Shown piece after piece: positions 33,361-44,548 of a stretch of DNA of 64,000 nt. Origin of the DNA: Strigamia acuminata. Taxonomy: Eukaryota; Arthropoda; Chilopoda; Geophilomorpha; Linotaeniidae. The notes below the pieces were generated by a model. It was given only the letters and a program-made list of their open reading frames with translations. It did no database searches and was not told where the DNA came from. Location: NCBI GenBank assembly GCA_949358305.1, contig OX442321.1, positions 1,736,001 to 1,800,000 of the forward strand. Direction: 5' to 3'. Position 1 is the first letter of the stretch; the number at the start of each line of letters is the position of its first letter. Both the position numbers and the translations under genes were made by a program.

Positions 33361-34726
33361 AATGGCCGCTGCCGCGCTCACTTGTTTCATTAGCCGAACT
33401 TCACAACTTGGAGATATTTATTCGATTTTGAAATTTTGGCGAGCACGTGGTTTTGATTACTAATCTTAGCAGCGGGAGACAAACATTGAGACATTCACTT
33501 GCAAATGTGCGCATACGTACTTTGTACTGGGCAATGACTCATGAATAAATGGAGATTCAAGTACCGGCTTTTGAGTGCTGCACCATTTTGAAAGCACAAT
33601 GCTTTCTCCTCATGATTGTTTCATCGGCAGGAAAGAAGGGAGAAGAGTTCCTCCTCTCTCTCTGCTTTGAATTTGTCAGTCAAATACCATCAACAAATTG
33701 CCTGGTGTCATCCCTTTGGATCAATACAATATCACATTATCTCTTCACCCCCTACTGTATATTCATCGCTTGCCCACCAAATTGGATAAAGGCATTATTT
33801 TCAATTTTGCTGCTAAAAAGTCTCCAGTTATTGATTAGATGTGAATCTGGACGCGGAAGGAAGAAATCTTAGGTGGCAGAAAGCTCTGAAGAAATCAATA
33901 AAGTTGCAATTTGTGACGAGACATTAGTGACACCTGATTGTGCTTTTAATTATTTGCCTCACTTCCCTGTTGGCTGTTGATGTTGATAGATACAATTACC
34001 ATTGAGTACATAATTGGAACATGAGTGAGTATATTGAGGCGAGTTTATGTGCACATGTATAGACACAATGGCTTGTTTAAACACTGACCATGTAATGGAC
34101 ACCAGCTGCTCTTGGTGTGTGGGAAATTGGGAAGAAACAGACATAAACTCAAGTGTGGAATTAATCGAGCAGATAATTTCCAACGTTTGGATGATTTATT
34201 TTATGCAGAATTTGTATTTGAATGTCTGTTTGTTGTTTTTACTTGTTTGTTGTTGTTTTTTTGGGTTTTTTCATTTGGAGGTAAACAAAACAAGGCTTGT
34301 TTTGAATGTTTTGTTGTACTTAGTGTGTAGATGTCTATTGTTGGTTTAGCTAAATCCCAAGAGGGGGAAATAGGAAAAATAAATTAGAGAACTCGAAGAA
34401 TTTGTTTAGTTCGCAGAGAGGGGAATTTAGATGAAAAAGATGAAGGATGTGTTTATTAAATTATTTCTAGTTCTGTGAGTTTGTATATTTTTCTAATGAA
34501 AAGATGAACCACTAATGTTAATAAGATTCAAGGGAATTGAGTTTTCATGTGATGATTTTTTTGTGCCGGTTCTACTTTAGGGTTTTACCGGTAGACTGCG
34601 TTGACTCTCCGCTGAACAGCCATTAATATCTTCTTTTATAGCATTATAAAATTCATTTATTGTTAAAGTATATGTATTGTGTTTGTAGCCTCGATTGTTG
34701 AAGATTTCTATCACGGTGTAAAGCTA
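33361..34726. other. Gene-free stretch
   Basis: ORFs of up to about 100 codons occur (33549-33872 and 34047-34349, both plus) but lack splice or family support. Confidence 0.35.
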
Positions 34727-34728
34727 TA

Positions 34729-35168
34729 CTCTGTCTGACCTTAAGAATAGAGAAAACTCCAGCCTTATTACTCCTAACTGGAGTGGGTGAACCTACAAGC
34801 GAAAGTAGTTCTTTTCTAGTTTGAATTTTTCAAATTTTTTTGATTACTACATCAGTTTAAGTGGTGTGGTTTTGTGTATATTAACTAATAAAATGTTGTT
34901 TCTCTTCATCCAATTAATGTGTAGTTTGTTTGTATTATGATTCGCGTATTTTTACACTCTATAGGTTAATTTTTCCAGGAAGTCAACAACATTTGAACTG
35001 GTTATTGCTTGTTTTGCCTGGAACGATTCCAAAATGTCGTCAAACATCTCCGGTAGTTGTTGTGTTGTTACTAAAACCTGGTGTATTGTTCTACTTTTTG
35101 GTATCACTACACCAGTGAAAAGGCTTCAACCAATGGGAGTTTTCTCTATTCTTAAGGTCAGACAGAGT
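34729..35168. mobile_element. MITE with CTCTGTCTGACCTTAAG ends and TA flanks
   Basis: CTCTGTCTGACCTTAAGAAT at the left pairs perfectly with ATTCTTAAGGTCAGACAGAG at the right. The inverted match continues through AGAGAAAACTCC. TA lies at each edge, which fits a TA target duplication. There is no ORF. Near its right end it carries AACCAATGGGAG, which also occurs near the ends of the MITE at 39572. Confidence 0.8.
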
Positions 35169-35170
35169 AT

Positions 35171-35703
35171 TGGTTCACATTTGTGTTCACACTAGATGCA
35201 ACGCAAGAAAACTGACGCAATGCAAGCTGCTTGCGTCCATAAATTCTTCACGTTGACGCCAATTCTTGCTTCAACTCAAGTTGAAGTTAGCGACGCAATA
35301 CAAGGAAAGGTCTTGCGGCCAACCAATCACGATCGACTCCAAGTCTCGTCGATTCATGTCTGGTTGGCGAGACTTTGTCAGATGCAAACAGGCCGACATT
35401 TTCGGATTCTTTAACTAGTTCTAGAACTAGATCCAATTCCAGGTTTCATTGAAACCATCTGATTGGCCAGATGCAACATCAATTGTTTCAGCTTTGTTCA
35501 CACGTGCCCTACAGTGTGAACAGATGCGATTTTCACAGATGTACATTCCAAATGGGACGAATTCCTTAAAGAAATCGCATTTAGCATTCGAACGACAATT
35601 TCGAGGAACTTCGGCTTTTCCCCTACATTCCTCAATTGCGTTTAACTAATTTTTCTTGCGTTGCGTTGCTTCGCTCCTAGTGTGAACACAAGTGTGAACC
35701 TAG
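35171..35703 (+). mobile_element. MITE with GGTTCACACTTGTGTTCACACTAG ends, copy 1
   Basis: The ends are inverted repeats of GGTTCACA-TTGTGTTCACACTAG type. A second copy in opposite orientation lies at 59279-59756, which shares the interior (for example GCAAGCTGCTTGCG, and the GAACTAGTTC palindrome region). It lies directly beside the preceding MITE. Its reverse strand has a short coding-like stretch, open in copy 2. Confidence 0.8.
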
Positions 35704-36985
35704 CTTAAAAGAAGGAGGATTCCAAGGTATAGATTTTGAGAAATTTTAACAGTGGGTATCGGTCTGTCTGTAGATTACCGTGAATGTAATATTGTGCCAA
35801 CTTCAGCCGAGTCCATGACTGCAACTCCGAAATATAATAATAAAAATAATTAAATTGTGCAGGATGTTTTGCAAATGTAGAAATGATTCTCGTGCAAAAT
35901 CGGGGTTTTAGTTAAGGTCCATTTACGGTTTCGTAATTGGTCAAGCAGTGGAATTTAGTGCTCAACTTGCACAGAGGAATACTCGACATTTTCCGACATG
36001 CATTAGCGACCAAAAGCGGCCAAACCTAAACAAGGAATGCGTGAAATTCTCTCCTATTGTGTTTGGAAGCACACATACACGATCTGATGGCGAGCCAAGA
36101 AATTCATAAATTGATTGAGACTTTTAATAAAGGCTGTTGGTTTTCCCCCCACCGTCACGCGATGGATGGAACAATAGTGTTCATTTGTTCGAAAATAGAG
36201 GGTTGTTGGATCGCATCGATTTGTTGCCTATTTTCTTTGCTCTGCTGTTCTCTTCGGACGAGTCAGCAAGAAAATAAATCAGCGACACAATCAAATGACG
36301 ACGCAACCAAAAGAGAAATTGTAATAAGTGAATGGAAAATTCCATTCGTGTCGGCAGAAATGTAAAATAATAAAATTTATTTTTAATTTCACTGCACAGA
36401 GTGCCGAGCAAATCAATCGATGCAATTTACGTGGTTGCAGTTTTTGCAACGGGCGAAAACCTGAAATCTGCGATAATTTATACGAATCGCTGTTTTTTAC
36501 CGGAAAAATGGCGATTTATGCATTTATTTTCTAATTTTTGGAAAATTTGCATTTATAGACAAATTTTGGCTTTTTATTGAATAAAAATAATTCCTATGCA
36601 TTTATTCGGGCCTTACATGATCGAATGAACCAATTACCACAAAAAAATCCCAACAAATAATAAATCATCGAGTTTCATTACAATTTGCACATCTTGTCCC
36701 TCGGTGGCGCCTTAGTGGCTGCAATTCGAACTAAATTCAATCAATTTTACATTTGCTGGCCAGGAAAAAATGACAATTGAGTGCACTTCGTATTCGCGAG
36801 CCCCCTCAGCACCCCCCTGGTGACTCGCGAACCCAATTTAATTAATGAATTTCTTATTTCGATTAAAGAAAAAAAAATTGGAAATAATAAAAAAAAAAAA
36901 AATTGAAATTCCCCAAGATCCGCATAAAAACAAAAGCAATTCCAAGTTCGCATCGAAATTAGAACCTCAAACTCGTGGCTCAAGG
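35704..36985. other. Gene-free stretch
   Basis: No supported gene. ORFs at 36057-36365 (plus) and 36181-36411 (minus) overlap each other and lack support. Confidence 0.35.
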
Positions 36986-36993
36986 TATAAAAA
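36986..36993 (+). promoter_or_regulatory. TATA box of a possible gene start
   Basis: TATAAAAA in a GC-richer setting. A start of transcription about 30 bases on (near 37016) would give a 5' leader of about 60 bases to the ATG at 37078. Confidence 0.35.
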
Positions 36994-37077
36994 CCACCAG
37001 TGCACCCAGGGGTAACCACTAGAAACTCGAGAGGTGCATTTAACCACTGAACTTGCTCCCAACTGCAACAAGCCTCA

Positions 37078-37141
37078 ATGACCAAACACTTGGATCTTGT
37101 CAACACCTCTTCAGTCTTCACACAGGCAATCAAGCATTTAG
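37078..37141 (+). CDS. Possible first coding exon, unknown product
   Basis: Not recognised. An ATG lies 92 bases after a TATA box, followed by 21 open codons and a splice donor GTGAGA right after TTTAG (37142). The exon would end in phase 1. No downstream exon could be tied to it within the window, and the encoded piece (starting MTKHLDLV) is not a signal peptide. The call rests on the spacing of TATA box, ATG and donor. Confidence 0.3.
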
Positions 37142-38334
37142 GTGAGATAACAGGGTGACATCATCTCAATTAATCTACAACAATTTACATCCAAATTACA
37201 AAGGGGGGCTTTTTTGTTTCTAAACTTTTTTTAATTTTTTTTTTATTATTTATTGTTATATATGAATGGACATTCCATATTTTATTGCACCCACAGATGC
37301 CAACCATTAGAAAGTCCATTAAAAGTGTTCTGCTTAAATTATTCAACCCCCATTCTATTATCCCATGGGAGACTTTGTTTTTTTGCTTTTGCTCATATGA
37401 GTAATTACTTTATTTAACCCCCACTTTTGATATGGGTAAGTGAAGGGTTGGTGCACCAAAATTTAATCTAAAAACCACCAAGATTATGACATGAATGGGG
37501 GCTTTGGCTTTCTCTTCTGGTTTGATGATTTGATAGTGTAAACAGCTGAGAAAAGTGACGTTTTTGACAGTGATTATATGAAAAATGATTGGGGGTTTGG
37601 GACTGGGGTTTTAGGAGGGATTTTGAAGTATTTTTGGAATAAAATTGAATTTTTTTTTGTATTTTTTGAGTGTTTGTTTTAAATTATTCATGCAGGAAAG
37701 GAGAAATTAACAAGATATTAAAGTTGGTGGCAATTCATTAGAGCGCATCTGCTGTGTCTTTTGTTTTCATGGCTGTGCAATAAAGAATGAGATGCAAAGA
37801 AGAACAAGAAGAAAAACAAAAGCCGAAATTTTAAAATTGCATCGTAAATCAATCACGAGTTGAAATTTGAACATTTGCATTTTAAATTAAAAGCGCATTT
37901 TCGCTTAATTTCTTAATTGGTAGTCGCAACGAGTGCGGATAACAATTCAAATTCAAATTATTTAAAGGTATAATTCGCGTCTTTTTAACGGCGCTGTTGA
38001 AATAAATTTACAAGAATTAGTCACAGTGTGATTTTTTTGGAAAAAAAATTGAATTTTTCCGCAAGCAGTGCAGCAAAGCCGTCCGGGCAGCAACGGCTGC
38101 AAGAAATAAACACTGCAGCTCATTAAAGCGATTCCAAGTGATAAATATTTATAATTTGCAAATTGTTTACAATTTAAAAACAACAGAGACTTTTTTTCCC
38201 CATACCCCTAACGTTAATAAAGGCCAACCAACCAATATTAGGGGAGTTTCTGTTATTTACGTGAGTATGCGTCCCAAACTAGTGTCTTCAGTCCCCTGTT
38301 TGCACTAGCGAAGACCATACCAGTCACATAAAAA
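37142..38334. other. Gene-free stretch
   Basis: Could be intron of the putative gene starting at 37 kb. No exon was identified. Confidence 0.3.
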
Positions 38335-38729
38335 TACCGTATTTTACCGATTAAGAGTCGGCCTCGAATAGTAGCCGCGGCTGAGACACCAAGAATATCG
38401 TATTTTTGCAAAAGTACGTCATTTTTTCCTTACACTATTTTTATACCGTATAGTCTTTAACTGTAAGGGAAAAATGCATTCCGCAAATTCTCTATGATGA
38501 ACGTACACTTCGTTCGTGACGTATTTTTATACCGTACAGTCTTTAACTGTAAGGGAAAAATGCATCCCGCAAACTCTCTAGCGGGATGAACGATGAACGT
38601 ACACTTTGTTCGTGACGTTCAGACTTTGTTTGTTACATTACACAAATGTAATAAACGAAAAACCGAAATTGTAATTGCTGACAAAAATGGCAGTTTTGAA
38701 TAAGAGCCGCGGCTTTTAATCGATAAAAC
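38335..38729 (+). mobile_element. MITE with CGTATTTTACCGATTAAGAG ends, copy 2, with inner duplication
   Basis: Same left end and interior as 24341-24580. The right end keeps TTTTAATCGATAAAA but then departs from the family. Inside, a segment of about 90 bp from TTTTTATACCGTATAGTC to TTCGTTCGTGACGT is tandemly duplicated (about 38430-38520 and 38521-38615), making it longer than copy 1. Confidence 0.75.
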
Positions 38730-39479
38730 TTTTTTTGTTGAAATTTAGACAGGTTTTGATCATAGGTGGAGCAACGTTGGATAATTCATGTTGAACATTT
38801 TGTTTCTTAGCAGTTGCTATAAATTGCTCTTGTTTGTTGTGATTCATGGATATGCTCATCTTGACAGTTTTATATGGGGTTGGGTAAAACTGAGTCACCT
38901 TGAGGAAAACAAAGAGTTTGTCTTCATAATTCAAGTCAATGAGATGATTCCTCTCATTTTTTCCACCTCTCATAAATTGGCAACTGCTAGATAAGAGATG
39001 AAAGGTATTGAAGACCAAGTTTGACGAAAAATTAATGCTGGTGATTTCTTCCAAGAACGATTCAATTAGAAATTATAAATGACTGCGAGATAAAAAATAA
39101 ATTATCTTTTCTCTTGCCATGAAACTTTATTTGCCATCAATTTTTTTTTTTTTGGATGGGAAAAAATTCTAACTTTTTTATGGATCTTTTTATGCCAAAT
39201 GTGCTGTGGGTTTTTACAGGAAACTCGTTTCGTGTCACGTGACAGTCGTTTAAGAAATATCACACAAATATTACAGATAAAAGTTATATGCTAAAAATAT
39301 TTTTTTTTTAAATAGCGAAAAAAAAATTAGTTTTGGGGCCTTGAGATGCCGGCTGGGGTATCCGCCATTGTGTGAATGTCACCATATTTTCCTCTTAGTA
39401 ACAGTTGACCAGATGAAGGTACAATAAACAATTCAGCCATCTTGTTTAGATGATGGATGACAAGATCCATCATGAACCG
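38730..39479. other. Gene-free stretch
   Basis: ORFs on opposite strands at 38716-39054 and 38788-38994 lack support. Nothing else was seen. Confidence 0.35.
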
Positions 39480-39920
39480 GACAAGTATCCGCGTGTTATT
39501 TCCTACTGATTCGTTGTTCTGTGTACTGATTGGATGACAGCAATCACGTGTAACGCATTGCTTGCCAACTAAACTCTATTCCAAAAAGTATTACAAATAC
39601 TCCCATTGGTTGGGAGATTCACATTTTGTCTCTAGTTCAGTTGTGTCTTGAATATGATGCTGTTTTCAGATTCCAGTAGACTTGTGCGAAGATTTTTAAA
39701 GTGTCTTGTTTTGGGTTAAAATTTTGGTTTGGGAATTTTAATTCTAACATTTCTAGTGTAGTTTTACCTGCTGATTTCATTTCTGATGTTATTTTAATGA
39801 TTTGATTTAATGATTTGATAACCTGGTGTTATGAATCTCCCAACCAATGGGAGTATTTGTAATACTTTTTGGAATAGAGTTTAAGCATGTTTGTTACCTG
39901 TTGGGTGTCTCATCCGCATT
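39480..39920. repeat. Dispersed repeat copy, interrupted by a MITE
   Basis: The flanks of the MITE at 39572 read GATTCGTTGTTCTGTG and GATGACAGCAATCACGT on the left, and AGCATGTTTGTTACCTGTTG on the right. These match the unbroken copy at 40672-40804, and its right part matches, inverted, 43190-43285. Confidence 0.75.
39572..39881. mobile_element. 310-bp MITE with TA target duplication
   Basis: Near-perfect inverted ends (AACTCTATTCCAAAAAGTAT with its complement), extending about 45 bases, flanked by TA on both sides. The empty site CTTGCCAACTAAGCATG exists at 40752-40770, so the borders and the TA duplication are directly visible. TA duplication fits Tc1/mariner-type mobilisation. No ORF. Confidence 0.92.
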
Positions 39921-40123
39921 CCGTCGACATTGACTATGACGACGGGCAGATGCATATTGTGAATAGGAAGTTTGTACGGTTTGTTAAAACGCGGGCGGAG
40001 AATGAACCTTCAGTGGGTTTGAAAGACGTTTTCGATGATGGTGTGGTTCAGTTCCCAGAAGCCACTGTTACATACAAGCGTATCGGTCCAGCGATGTGTA
40101 ATAGATATACGCATCCATATTGA
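39905..40123 (+). CDS. Exon-like ORF, unknown product
   Basis: Not recognised. About 72 codons are open, with a composition that looks coding: acidic and basic residues mixed, few runs, motifs such as DIDYDDGQMH and VTYKRIGP. It begins inside or just after a dispersed repeat and ends at a stop before 40124. No clear acceptor fixes its start. It may be an exon, or a fragment carried by a transposon. Confidence 0.3.
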   Translation: MSHPHSVDIDYDDGQMHIVNRKFVRFVKTRAENEPSVGLKDVFDDGVVQFPEATVTYKRIGPAMCNRYTHPY

Positions 40124-40167
40124 TTGCAATAGAAATATAAAATTCTATTTAATAAAAAGTGATGCAG

Positions 40168-40233
40168 TTTTTGGAGAGAGATTGCTTGTCTGTATGGGAG
40201 GATTAGTGTCGAAGAGACGCTGGGAATGTACAA
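40168..40233 (+). CDS. Possible 66-bp internal exon
   Basis: Bounded by GATGCAG on the left and a strong donor GTAAGTG on the right. It is open in a phase-2 to phase-2 frame encoding a piece with FWREIACLYG and VEETLGMYK. It could follow the exon-like ORF just upstream. There is no matching downstream exon and no family. Confidence 0.25.
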
Positions 40234-40671
40234 GTAAGTGATTTTTCTTAAATCTCTGGGAACGTGTAGAAAAGCTGCTTTAGTCGGTTTGAATAAAGGC
40301 GGGTTTTAAGTTGGTGAAAGGCATATTGGATGCAGGAATGGAAATTAGAAAAGAAGAAAATCATTCAATACTTTAATCAAACTTGTTTATCGATTGAAAG
40401 TTGAAATAAAACACGAGTTATGTTGAAAAATCTTCTTCTAGAATTTGTATGGAGGAAAAGCCTGGAGTCTGGAATTAGATGAATATGAAATAAGCCACAT
40501 TTTATTTCATGTGCAATTCCTGCAACAATTTATTTTTTTTATTATGTTTTTATTATTTGAAAATGAAAGTTTTCTTTACAGAATGTAAATGGTGCCATTA
40601 CACAACTGCATTTGGAAACACAACGAGCAAAAACAAATTTTAAACGTACATTTGCTATACAAGTGTTTGTG
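40234..40671. other. Gene-free stretch
   Basis: No supported gene. It may be intron if the exon at 40168-40233 is real. Confidence 0.3.
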
Positions 40672-40804
40672 ACACATATCCGTATGTTATTTCCTATTGA
40701 TTCGTTGTTCTGTGCGCTGATTGGATGACAGCAATCACGTATCATACATTGCTTGCCAACTAAGCATGTTTGTTACCTGTTGTCATCCCAGAATACAGTG
40801 CGGC
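40672..40804. repeat. Dispersed repeat, uninterrupted copy
   Basis: It carries GATTCGTTGTTCTGTG, GATGACAGCAATCACGT, CTTGCCAACTAAGCATG and CAGAATACAGTGCGGC. It serves as the empty-site version of the copy at 39480-39920. The right end runs straight into a CAGGGTG MITE. Confidence 0.8.
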
Positions 40805-41070
40805 TATACAGGGTGGAAGAAAAGTCTGTTCCCCTCAAATATTTCCTGAGCAATTGCATCTAGGCCAACTTTGATGAAGCGATCGTATAGGAAGTTGGGT
40901 GAGAGCAATCCAATGATGTCATCAAATAGACCTTGAAGACCATTTTCAAGGTCATTGACTTGCTAACTTCTAAACCAATCAGGTTGGAGCAAAATTTCCA
41001 ATTACAAAGTTGTAGAGCACCATCAAATTAGTACTATCCAACTTATCTTAGTCATCTTAGGGTAAATGTT
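40805..41070 (-). mobile_element. MITE with TATACAGGGTG ends, copy 2, truncated
   Basis: It starts TATACAGGGTGG and matches 24063-24341 in reverse orientation (for example TTGCATCTAGGCCAACTTTG, TTGTAGAGCACCATCAAATT). Homology stops near GGTAAATGTTTTCTATTTGG, so the other terminal repeat is missing. Confidence 0.75.
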
Positions 41071-41269
41071 TTCTATTTGGGCCTAAAATTTAAGTTTTCG
41101 TTCTCGTTAACACCAGCATGCTGGTAAAAACAAGGTTTATCGGCATGCCGGTAAAACTCGAACTACACCGGCATGCGGCTGTTCTCTACGGTAACAGTTT
41201 TCCGTCATTTTGTCATCTGACCGTTATCGTTCCTTAGTCATATTCATTGTTCATTGTTCATAATCGAAT

Positions 41270-41524
41270 ATGAGTGTTCCTATCAATGTCACTTTGCAAT
41301 TTGGCTCTGATATTACACTTTATAATATTAATCTTAAAAATAACACATTGCGGCAACTGTGGGATCTTGGTTCAAGTTTTGTAAAATGGCCGGGAAGTTT
41401 CGATGCGCATACTAAGTTGAGGTTTGCAAGGAGAAATGCAATTTTAACTTGTTTCATAACTTTTCTCATTATATATTTAAAATCTCATTTCCACTTTGTA
41501 ATAGCATTTCAAAGTTTGCAGTAG
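41270..41524 (+). CDS. Exon-like ORF, unknown product
   Basis: Not recognised. ATG is followed by about 60 plausible codons (MSVPINVTLQFG at the start), then a hydrophobic low-complexity end. GC-richer sequence with CCGGCATGC palindromes lies just upstream (41110-41200). No donor or second exon is convincing. Confidence 0.2.
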   Translation: MSVPINVTLQFGSDITLYNINLKNNTLRQLWDLGSSFVKWPGSFDAHTKLRFARRNAILTCFITFLIIYLKSHFHFVIAFQSLQ

Positions 41525-43189
41525 AGGAAGTTCCGACTAATTTTTTTTCTTTTGGGTAAAACTGGTTGTAAGCTGCTTGTTGTAATCTTCTTGTGCAAGT
41601 ATTGGGTGGGTCGTGTGCTATAACATTGATGGGTTTCTATTAAAGTAAGAGCACTGGAGTTTACATCTGACCCAACATATGCAGTTTGTAAATATTGAAT
41701 ATTTTCCTTCCTGGAAATTTGGAAAATTTGATGTTTCTGAGAGCAACTCTGAACAAACAAGACATCCTGCTGTGAATCATTAATTTGATCTGCAAACAAA
41801 ATTGTTTTCAAAATTGTTCACGTGCCAAAATTTAATTTGCAAACAACAATATTTTCTTTTTAAATTTTTATTTTAATTTTTAAATTCTCACTGAATGATT
41901 ATGACAAACTGCAAATGAAAAAAAATCTTTAATGAGTGTGTTTTGCCCCTTAAATGTGCATAAACTAAGTTTATCTTCATAAGTATGCAGTCTGCAGATG
42001 ACCCTGGTAGATTAGACCTGAAATTTCTAGGGAAGGCTTCACTGCAAAGCGTCTAAACGACAAATTTGACACAAATTGCCTGTATTGAGCCACATAATGC
42101 TTAGTGCAACCAACCAAAAATAAAATGGGATGTTTGACATTAATTTGACCAAACAGATCTCTTAAGTGCCAATTGTCATACAATACAGAACATCCAACAA
42201 ATGCACTATAACTAGGATTACTCACGCTTCGCAAGCCAGGTAATGGCTGTACAAGTAGATCACAGGTGTTCCATGACATAATAAGTGTTGATATCTAATT
42301 AATTTAACTGTGTAAACCTGTGAGAACTACTGCAATGTGGGACTGGAAAATTGCTCTAATTGATTTTTTTTTTTAATTTTAAATTTGATTTTCAGCTTAA
42401 AATGTTTGAAGTTGAATGCCCCCCTTTGGGTGAGAAAAATTTCCCTTTCATCACGTAGCTGTAATTATGAATTTTGTAATATTAGCTCACATTCTTGTGA
42501 TAGGCTCTACAAAAAAAAAAAAATCTGTACTGAAGAATGCTTGCAATATTAATTATACAGAAGGAGAGGTGGGAAGAGATTATTACCAGTGTGTACTTAT
42601 TTTGGAGTGCAGCTTGCTAGCAAATATTCTGTGAGAGGGGAAATGTCTTGCAAGAAACTTTGTATAAATATGTTGTTTGGAGGACTGTGATAGTAAACAA
42701 TGCAATTTGATGGCTCTCTGTTTCTCATGGCGCATAAAGTATCTGCTTTAATGTGATGCTGTTGCCAAAAGTCAATGTTTTCCAGATGCAGTTTGGGAGA
42801 ATGGGAATAGAAGAATGCGATTTTTTTTTTCAGATGGATCATTTGAAATGAGAAGCGCTTGTGATTTATTATTTCCACTTTGGCGTGCCCTTATTTTGTT
42901 ACCATTTTTTATTAATGGTTTATTAATTTTTATTTTCTTAATTGGAGGAACTTTTTAAAATAAAAAAAAAGTTAATGATGGGCAGACATATGGACAACAA
43001 CAGTGAATCAGCTTTTAATTGATTTTTCATCACTTCAGCTTGTTTTTGGTCTATGTTTAAGTGGTGTCACTTTGTCCTGAATGCTTTGCAGTTCTTTAAA
43101 GTTGAGGTTGGTTAGCTCAATTTTGTGTCTAATTGGATGTCGGGTGCATTAAAGGAATATGTAACCATGAAGCAAGGATAACATGGACA
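41525..43189. other. Gene-free stretch
   Basis: Minus-strand ORFs of about 100 codons (41509-41811, 41977-42279 and 42597-42878) have no family or splice support. Confidence 0.35.
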
Positions 43190-43285
43190 CGTATCCACAT
43201 GTTCAGTGCGTTTTGCCATCGACGGCGCCACAGAAAAAAGCCGCACTGTATTCTGGGGTGACAACAGGTAACAAACATACTTATA
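43190..43285 (-). repeat. Dispersed repeat, partial inverted copy
   Basis: GCCGCACTGTATTCTG and ACAACAGGTAACAAACAT are the reverse complement of the right part of the repeat at 40672-40804. Left of it, ACACGTATCCACATG is a diverged match to its left part. Confidence 0.6.
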
Positions 43286-44017
43286 CTCTGGGTAACTACA
43301 AATTGGGCCTTTCTCCCGTTGGCCGAGCCTCATTACTCCTACTGTGCTACCACCAGGAAAAGTAGTTATTGTTATTTTCTTATTTTTTGGATTATTCTAA
43401 TGATAAAAGTGATGAAATTTTATTTGTATTTTATAATAAAATGTTTTTTCAATTCATAAAATAAAATGTCTTTTTGTGTTGTGCGAAGATCTCTATTAGT
43501 ATGCGGGAAATCTGGATTTTGTAATTAGAACTTTTGCGTTTTGTTCGAGGATTTATTATAGTGAAGACGAAGAGGTTTTTATTTTTGTAAGTAATAGCCA
43601 AAAGATTGTGCTGTGTTTCTTCTTTAATCTTGCAGAGTTGTGTGAATGGAACACAACAGTCTATCAAAACAGCTCTTACGATCAAAGGAAGCAAAAATGA
43701 CAACTTCAAAAGTACCTGCCAAGAATGTTTTCATTAATCATAAACACAATTCTAATCATACACACAAAGATACAAAACTTGTCAATCCAAAAAAATTCCA
43801 TTTTTTCCATCTTCACTAAATGCATTTAGTCTAAAATGTATTATTTAATTGCACTTGTAAGTGACCAGTATTCCACAGTTTAGTGTAGAAATAAGGAAAA
43901 TAGTGTTGGTATTCAGAAGTTTAGTGTAAAAGTCAGTGAGTGTAAAAGTCAGGGATTTTTAGTGTAAAAATAAGGGAAAATAGTGTACAAATAATATAAT
44001 TGCAAACGGGTAATAGT
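43286..44017. other. Gene-free stretch with satellite-like words
   Basis: 43880-43995 repeats TTTAGTGTA, AAAATAGTGT and GTAAAAGTCAG. This recalls the 284-bp satellite but is not a clear copy. No gene. Confidence 0.35.
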
Positions 44018-44548
44018 GAGTTTGCGGTTGCCAATTGTTCCTTATAATTATGAGTTACAAGCTCATGGACTTATAACATAACGTAACTCCTCAACTTTTA
44101 CACTATTTTGTAAAATAAAGGAGCCAATCAGATCGCTTAACGCTATTTGAAGCTCCTTCCACTATTGCAAATGGCGCTGATGGTGCTGATGGAAATTCAA
44201 AATGGCTGCCTGACCTGTTTCAACATTCAGCCTCAATCACAATTTCTTTCTGCCATCGAAGGATAGAAACAACTAAAATCATTCCAGGTAAGCAAATAAA
44301 TAAACTCGAAGGCAATTTCATGTCTGAAAACTGTCAAATTAGTAAAACTACAGATTTTCATTTTCTTTTGCATATGGATTTGTTCTACCATTACATGCAA
44401 GGGATTTGTACTGTTCACATGGTTTTTATAAGTATAATTTATAAAATGTATTTGTTGTACCGCAAGTGCCTATTTCAACAAGAAATTATAATTATAATGA
44501 TGAGCTTGTAACTCATAATTATAAGGAACAATTGGCAACCGCAAACTC
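44018..44548. mobile_element. Foldback/MITE with GAGTTTGCGGTTGCCAATTG ends
   Basis: The first and last 50 bases are near-perfect inverted repeats: GAGTTTGCGGTTGCCAATTG, then TTATGAGTTACAAGCTCAT, and their complements at 44500-44548. The length is 531 bp with no ORF or recognised superfamily. Confidence 0.8.
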
